From the IMG/VR virus record IMGVR_UViG_3300018065_000077, positions 1 to 21,947 of that record: DNA of 21,947 nucleotides. One strand, given 5' to 3'. Below are positions 18,950 to 21,947 of the stretch, in pieces (positions within the stretch are counted from its first letter, which is position 1; the number at the start of each line of letters is the position of its first letter). Both the position numbers and the translations under genes were made by a program. Source of the DNA: a virus. A model generated the notes under the pieces. It ran no database searches. It saw only the letters and a program-made list of their open reading frames with translations, and was not told the DNA's origin.

Positions 18950-19678
18950 ATGACAAACATTGCACAAACCAAGGAAAAAAATATGTCGTTACCACAACCT
19001 CAAGAACCTATGGGCGTCGAAGAAAGAAATCGACTCGCCTTTGAACATATTGCCCAGCGGCAAACTAAACAGACCGAGTCTCCTGAGCTTAATAAGTTGA
19101 TGGAAGCTCTAGCTAAAGCACAGCTGGAGATGGATGTAGCTGCAACAGATAGCGTGAATCCATTTTTCAAGAGTCGTTATGCCGATTTAGCCTCTGTTGT
19201 GAAAGCCTCACGGCCTGTATTGGCTAAGAATGGGCTTTCCGTTATTCAAAGAACTTTAACGGGGGAAGACGGAAAAGTCTATATGCATGCGCGTCTATGC
19301 CACTCGTCGGGCCAATGGATAGAGTCAGTAATGGAAGTACGTCCTCCCAAGGCAGATATTCAAGCTCTAGGAAGCCATTTAACCTACCTTAGACGGTATC
19401 TTTACTCTTCCCTGGTAGGCGTAGTCACCAGTGATGAAGATGACGACGGAGAGGTGGCAATGAAAGCTCCTCGCGCTGGAAAGATTGAAGAGGACAATAA
19501 TGGGAAAATTAGCAAAGCGCAGCTTCAAGTGCTAAGCCAAGAACTTTCTTCCCATGGAGAGCTTGTGGAAAGTATCCTCAAAGGATTCAATATTACCAAG
19601 CTAGCGGACCTTCCTGCTAAAAAATATAGCGGATGCATTGAGCGCATTCGCGATATTAAACGCGCGAAGGAGACCTAA
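18950..19678 (+). CDS. erf: ERF-family single-strand annealing protein
   Basis: A 242-residue protein with AGGAGA seven bases before the ATG. ERF-type proteins (P22 Erf) anneal complementary single strands and circularise or recombine phage DNA. The core (about residues 47-165) has LNKLMEALAKAQLEM, the signature VNPFFKSRYADLASV (69-83), then KNGLSVIQ and the GSHLTYLRRYLYSSLVGV motif (141-158), followed by the acidic DEDDDGE. The C-terminal part (ISKAQLQVLSQELSSHGELV) is a separate helical domain. The neighbouring SSB and YqaJ exonuclease are natural partners: the exonuclease makes single strands, ERF anneals them. Confidence 0.9.
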   Translation: MTNIAQTKEKNMSLPQPQEPMGVEERNRLAFEHIAQRQTKQTESPELNKLMEALAKAQLEMDVAATDSVNPFFKSRYADLASVVKASRPVLAKNGLSVIQRTLTGEDGKVYMHARLCHSSGQWIESVMEVRPPKADIQALGSHLTYLRRYLYSSLVGVVTSDEDDDGEVAMKAPRAGKIEEDNNGKISKAQLQVLSQELSSHGELVESILKGFNITKLADLPAKKYSGCIERIRDIKRAKET

Positions 19679-19679
19679 G

Positions 19680-20045
19680 ATGCAAAAGATATTTGTAATG
19701 GGATTTGTAGGCCGCGATCCTGAAGAAAGATGCACGGCCGGAGGAAAAAAGGTCACTACTTTCCCTATTGGAATCAATTTCAATAAGGGAGGAGAAAAAA
19801 TGACTCTCTGGTATAGGGTAAATTGCTGGGCTTCTACCGCCGCCGCTATTCTTCCCTTTATTAAAAAAGGAAAGCCGGTCACTGTTGTGGGAGATCTTAA
19901 TCCTCCTACCACGTACCAGTCTAAAAATGGGGATATCAAAGTAGACATGACTATCAGTTGTGATTCGATTTCCTTTATCCCCGTTCCCAAATCTCCCGAG
20001 GAAAAAAAGGACGATGAATCTGTCTTTGATTTTGGAGGGGTATAA
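19680..20045 (+). CDS. ssb: Single-stranded DNA-binding protein
   Basis: A 121-residue protein starting at 19680, with AAGGAG seven bases upstream, in preference to an in-frame ATG 14 codons earlier inside the ERF gene. The OB fold is recognisable: KIFVMGFVGRDPEERCTAGG (residues 3-22), VTTFPIGIN, WYRVNCWAS (44-52), FIKKGKPVTVVGDL (60-73) and the closing beta strand. The linker is short and the tip DDESVFDFGGV is acidic with aromatics, like the host-contact tail of bacterial SSBs though not a perfect DDDIPF. It coats single strands for ERF. Its TAA shares a base with the next ATG. Confidence 0.88.
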   Translation: MQKIFVMGFVGRDPEERCTAGGKKVTTFPIGINFNKGGEKMTLWYRVNCWASTAAAILPFIKKGKPVTVVGDLNPPTTYQSKNGDIKVDMTISCDSISFIPVPKSPEEKKDDESVFDFGGV

Positions 20046-20929
20046 TGAAAATAGTGAGCTTTCCAGACGGACAAGGAAGTAAGGAATGGCTCGACTGGAG
20101 GCGCAACGGAATAGGCGCCTCCGATATTTCGATCATTCAAGGAAGCAATAAATACAAAACTCTTCTTACTTTATGGGACGAAAAGTGTGGGTTCAAAGGA
20201 GAAGATGAAGTTAATTTTGCAATGGAACACGGGATTAAAAATGAAGATAAAGCCCGTCAATGGATTAATGAAAATGAACAACTTAAACTAGAGCCTCTTT
20301 GTGTAGAGGATCAAGAACTCTCTCATTTTAGAGCATCCCTAGACGGATATGACTTAGAGAAAAAAGTTCTCTGTGAAATTAAATGCCCCGTGAGTAATGA
20401 TATTCTTGATAATGCTCGGGAAAAGCAAACGCTTCCGATGTATTGGCAACATCAGATCCAGTGGCAAATTATGCTCACAAACCCTGTACGGGCGTTCATT
20501 GCTCTATGGGATTATCGCTATGATTCGTGCCTCACCATTGAAGCTTTTGCTCAACCTACTCTTCAAAAAGAAATGCGAGAGAAAGGAAAAGAGTTTTGGA
20601 GAATGGTGCAAATGGGAGTTCCTCCTAAACCCTCCGAGAAAGATTATATTCGTGTGGAAGATGAGGAACTGAAGCTCCTTCTTCAGGAGTATAAAGACCA
20701 TGATGGAGTAGAAAAGGCCGCGAAAGAAGAGAAAAAGAGACTCAAGGAAAAGATTGTAGAGTTTGGAGATGATGGAAACTTTACATGCAATGGGTTTTTT
20801 ATTAGTCGTTGTGCTCCCCGCGTGACGTATAATCTAGATCAAATGAGACTAGATGGAATCGATGTGGACGGTTACGCCAAGAAAAATAATGGGATTGGAT
20901 ACTATAAGATTTCGTGTCCTAAAAGATAG
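20045..20929 (+). CDS. YqaJ-like viral exonuclease
   Basis: A 294-residue protein of the lambda-exonuclease-type YqaJ family, length typical. It degrades one DNA strand 5' to 3', feeding the annealase. Motifs in order: W-R-RNGIGASDISII (residues 18-31), AMEHGIKNEDKARQW (59-73), the metal-binding ASLDGYD (97-103; Asp100) and CEIKCP (110-115; Glu111, Lys113), and YWQHQIQWQIML (133-144). The C-terminus (residues 205-250) is a charged helical extension ending in a small domain. Start ATG overlaps the SSB stop (TAATG). The product would be the operon's last gene; a weak palindrome follows. Confidence 0.88.
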   Translation: MKIVSFPDGQGSKEWLDWRRNGIGASDISIIQGSNKYKTLLTLWDEKCGFKGEDEVNFAMEHGIKNEDKARQWINENEQLKLEPLCVEDQELSHFRASLDGYDLEKKVLCEIKCPVSNDILDNAREKQTLPMYWQHQIQWQIMLTNPVRAFIALWDYRYDSCLTIEAFAQPTLQKEMREKGKEFWRMVQMGVPPKPSEKDYIRVEDEELKLLLQEYKDHDGVEKAAKEEKKRLKEKIVEFGDDGNFTCNGFFISRCAPRVTYNLDQMRLDGIDVDGYAKKNNGIGYYKISCPKR

Positions 20930-20930
20930 G

Positions 20931-20945
20931 TCAATAACTTATTGA
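20931..20945. repeat. Perfect palindrome between convergent genes
   Basis: TCAATAA-C-TTATTGA has seven-pair arms with a single central base. It lies at the meeting point of the exonuclease (plus) and the 20939-21256 gene (minus), where a bidirectional terminator is expected, but it has no G/C stem and no T-run. Its role is uncertain. Confidence 0.35.
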
Positions 20946-21256
20946 GGGGGATTAGGGGGAGGGTCGTCTACCCCGTACTTTCCGGGTTTGGTATGGAGAT
21001 TCCCCTCATAATCATAGTAATGCCAGAACGGATCTCTTTCTTTATGAAGTTCTTCGTTTTCATCTTCGAGTTCTTTTTCATATTCTCGATGTCGCCGTTC
21101 ATGATCTTCTAAGATCTTTTGGGTTTTTTTTTCTTCTTTTCTCTGAATCCGCGCTTTAGAATTTTGATTTTGAACATTAAAAATAAAAGCCGCGGTCGCT
21201 GTCAATACTAATAGAATAGCAGAAACGATCGAGGCACCTTCAAAAACTTTTTTCAT
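20939..21256 (-). CDS. Membrane-anchored charged-helix protein (spanin-like?)
   Basis: A 105-residue protein. Residues 6-27 (EGASIVSAILLVLTATAAFI) form one membrane segment after a short basic N-terminus. Residues 33-75 are a highly charged helix (EEKKTQKILEDHERRHREYE). The end is Pro-rich (DDPPPNPPQ). Single anchor plus coil and Pro-rich tail resemble inner-membrane spanins. It is six bases downstream of the fibre-like gene. No ribosome site of quality is seen, so it may rely on coupling. It resembles the 8150-8852 proteins in architecture but not clearly in sequence. Confidence 0.5.
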   Translation of the reverse strand: MKKVFEGASIVSAILLVLTATAAFIFNVQNQNSKARIQRKEEKKTQKILEDHERRHREYEKELEDENEELHKERDPFWHYYDYEGNLHTKPGKYGVDDPPPNPPQ

Positions 21257-21262
21257 ATTTCC

Positions 21263-21919
21263 TCAAGTTGCGGTTCTAAAAATTCCACTTAAAAAGAATT
21301 GGGAGGTATTGGTCACCGCCGTGTCCTGAACATTTAAGAAATTTGCCCCGGCTCCAACTTCTTGAACATTCAAGTTAGTCGCACTTCCTCCGCTAATACC
21401 TAAAAAATAAGACCGTCCTCCAGTAAAACTCACGGAGGAACATCGAATAGGATAAGAGGCTGCGGCATTCGTGGTAAAAGGAAGTCCTTCGATAGTACAA
21501 CTGCCCGTGCTGGAACCTTTGCTAGACAAAACGATAGAGATATTGAACCAAATTAAATTTCCAATTCGAGTATAGCTGCCCGTTTGAGTAGTATAAGTAA
21601 CTCCCACGCTAGCTCCGCCAAAAGCCACCGTTGGGGTAAAAGAGGTTGCTTCCGTATAAGTATCTAAAATATTAGTCCCATCATCAAATGTAATTCCATC
21701 GGCATAGACATTATCCCATGAATTGGTAGCTGAACCTAAAGAATGTGCCCGATCACTGGAAGGAACAATTGGAGCCGCGGTCACTGAAACTTCTCCACTT
21801 CCATCGGGTGCAATAATTACATTACCATTTGTATCCGTGGAGGAAATAGTATTGCCGTCTAAGAATAGATTATCAATTGTTAGCTCGGAAGCTGCATTGT
21901 TTATTGGATTTTGTGTCAT
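21263..21919 (-). CDS. Tail-fibre / tail-tip-like protein
   Basis: A 218-residue protein with GAGGA seven bases before the ATG at 21919. The N-terminus has short repeats of beta type: DNLFLDGNTISSTDTNGNVI, APDGSGEVSVTA and then HSLGSATNSWDNVYADGI, a tail-fibre motif (S-LGS-xxN-W-xxVYA-x-G). Residues 105-218 form a single beta domain (GSYTRIGNLIWFNISIVLSS) ending in FFLSGIFRTAT. Such domains form trimeric knobs that contact the host or other fibre parts. It is not closely related to the 90-668 protein. A second fibre-like gene at this place suggests that the tail genes continue to the right of the window. Confidence 0.65.
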   Translation of the reverse strand: MTQNPINNAASELTIDNLFLDGNTISSTDTNGNVIIAPDGSGEVSVTAAPIVPSSDRAHSLGSATNSWDNVYADGITFDDGTNILDTYTEATSFTPTVAFGGASVGVTYTTQTGSYTRIGNLIWFNISIVLSSKGSSTGSCTIEGLPFTTNAAASYPIRCSSVSFTGGRSYFLGISGGSATNLNVQEVGAGANFLNVQDTAVTNTSQFFLSGIFRTAT

Positions 21920-21947
21920 GTTTATATCCTCATTTACCCTAGAAGCC

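Noticed and set aside
1-21947. Circular completeness of the window
   Set aside because: The two ends share no overlap. Joining them happens to keep a frame open, but the cut gene at 1-89 would then be only a short fusion, and essential lysis and tail genes are missing.
1-21947. tRNA genes and CRISPR arrays
   Set aside because: No cloverleaf-like segment with a GTTCRA arm in a suitable context and no regular repeat-spacer series was seen by eye; a tRNA search program would be needed to exclude weak cases.

Overview
The window is a piece of a tailed double-stranded DNA phage (or prophage) genome. The evidence is a packaging and head module (small and large terminase subunits, P22-like portal, scaffold-like protein, N4-gp56-type major capsid protein), two tail-fibre-like proteins and an ERF / SSB / YqaJ recombination cassette. 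The portal and capsid types suggest a short-tailed virion, but the tail genes needed to prove this lie outside. The ends do not overlap and the left edge cuts a gene after 29 codons, so this is not a complete genome. The sequence is moderately AT-rich, uses TGA as a normal stop, and has strong AGGAGG-type ribosome sites. The host cannot be named from sequence alone; Sec and lipoprotein signals and a beta-barrel-like protein ending in Phe point to a Gram-negative host.

Layout. About 1-4.8 kb (minus strand, reading right to left): scaffold, capsid, a large virion protein with repeated domains, then adaptor/tail-type proteins, a tail-fibre-like protein and the start of a further virion protein. 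About 4.9-5.9 kb: three overlapping minus-strand genes of unknown role. About 5.9-8.2 kb: an island that breaks the late gene order, with a noncoding block of inverted and direct repeats, a secreted beta-barrel-like protein, a resolvase-type serine recombinase on the plus strand behind a cluster of GTCTAA motifs, and three tiny plus-strand genes. About 8.1-10.6 kb: a dense minus-strand run of very small genes (two membrane-anchored charged-helix proteins, a small lipoprotein and several Lys/Arg-rich proteins), several shorter than 60 codons. About 10.6-14.7 kb: portal, a 76-residue protein, large terminase and small terminase, joined by TAATG stop/start overlaps. About 14.8-17.6 kb: early accessory genes (DUF551-like protein, zinc-ribbon-like peptide, RusA resolvase, a putative replication initiator with internal iteron-like repeats). 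About 17.8-18.6 kb: a Cro/CI-like regulator facing a divergent promoter region. About 18.6-20.9 kb (plus strand): an acidic protein, ERF annealase, SSB and YqaJ exonuclease. The window ends with a membrane-anchored small protein and a second tail-fibre-like protein on the minus strand.

How it may work together (inference). The regulator and divergent promoters at 18.5 kb would switch between the leftward initiator/accessory operon and the rightward recombination operon. YqaJ, ERF, SSB and RusA form a complete recombination set that could support recombination-dependent replication. Late genes would be read leftward; a 14-bp sequence shared by the leaders of the terminase and scaffold/capsid operons is a candidate late promoter element. 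The small serine resolvase with a res-like upstream region, an initiator with iterons, and a consensus DnaA box raise the possibility of a phage-plasmid lifestyle, but no partition gene is visible here.
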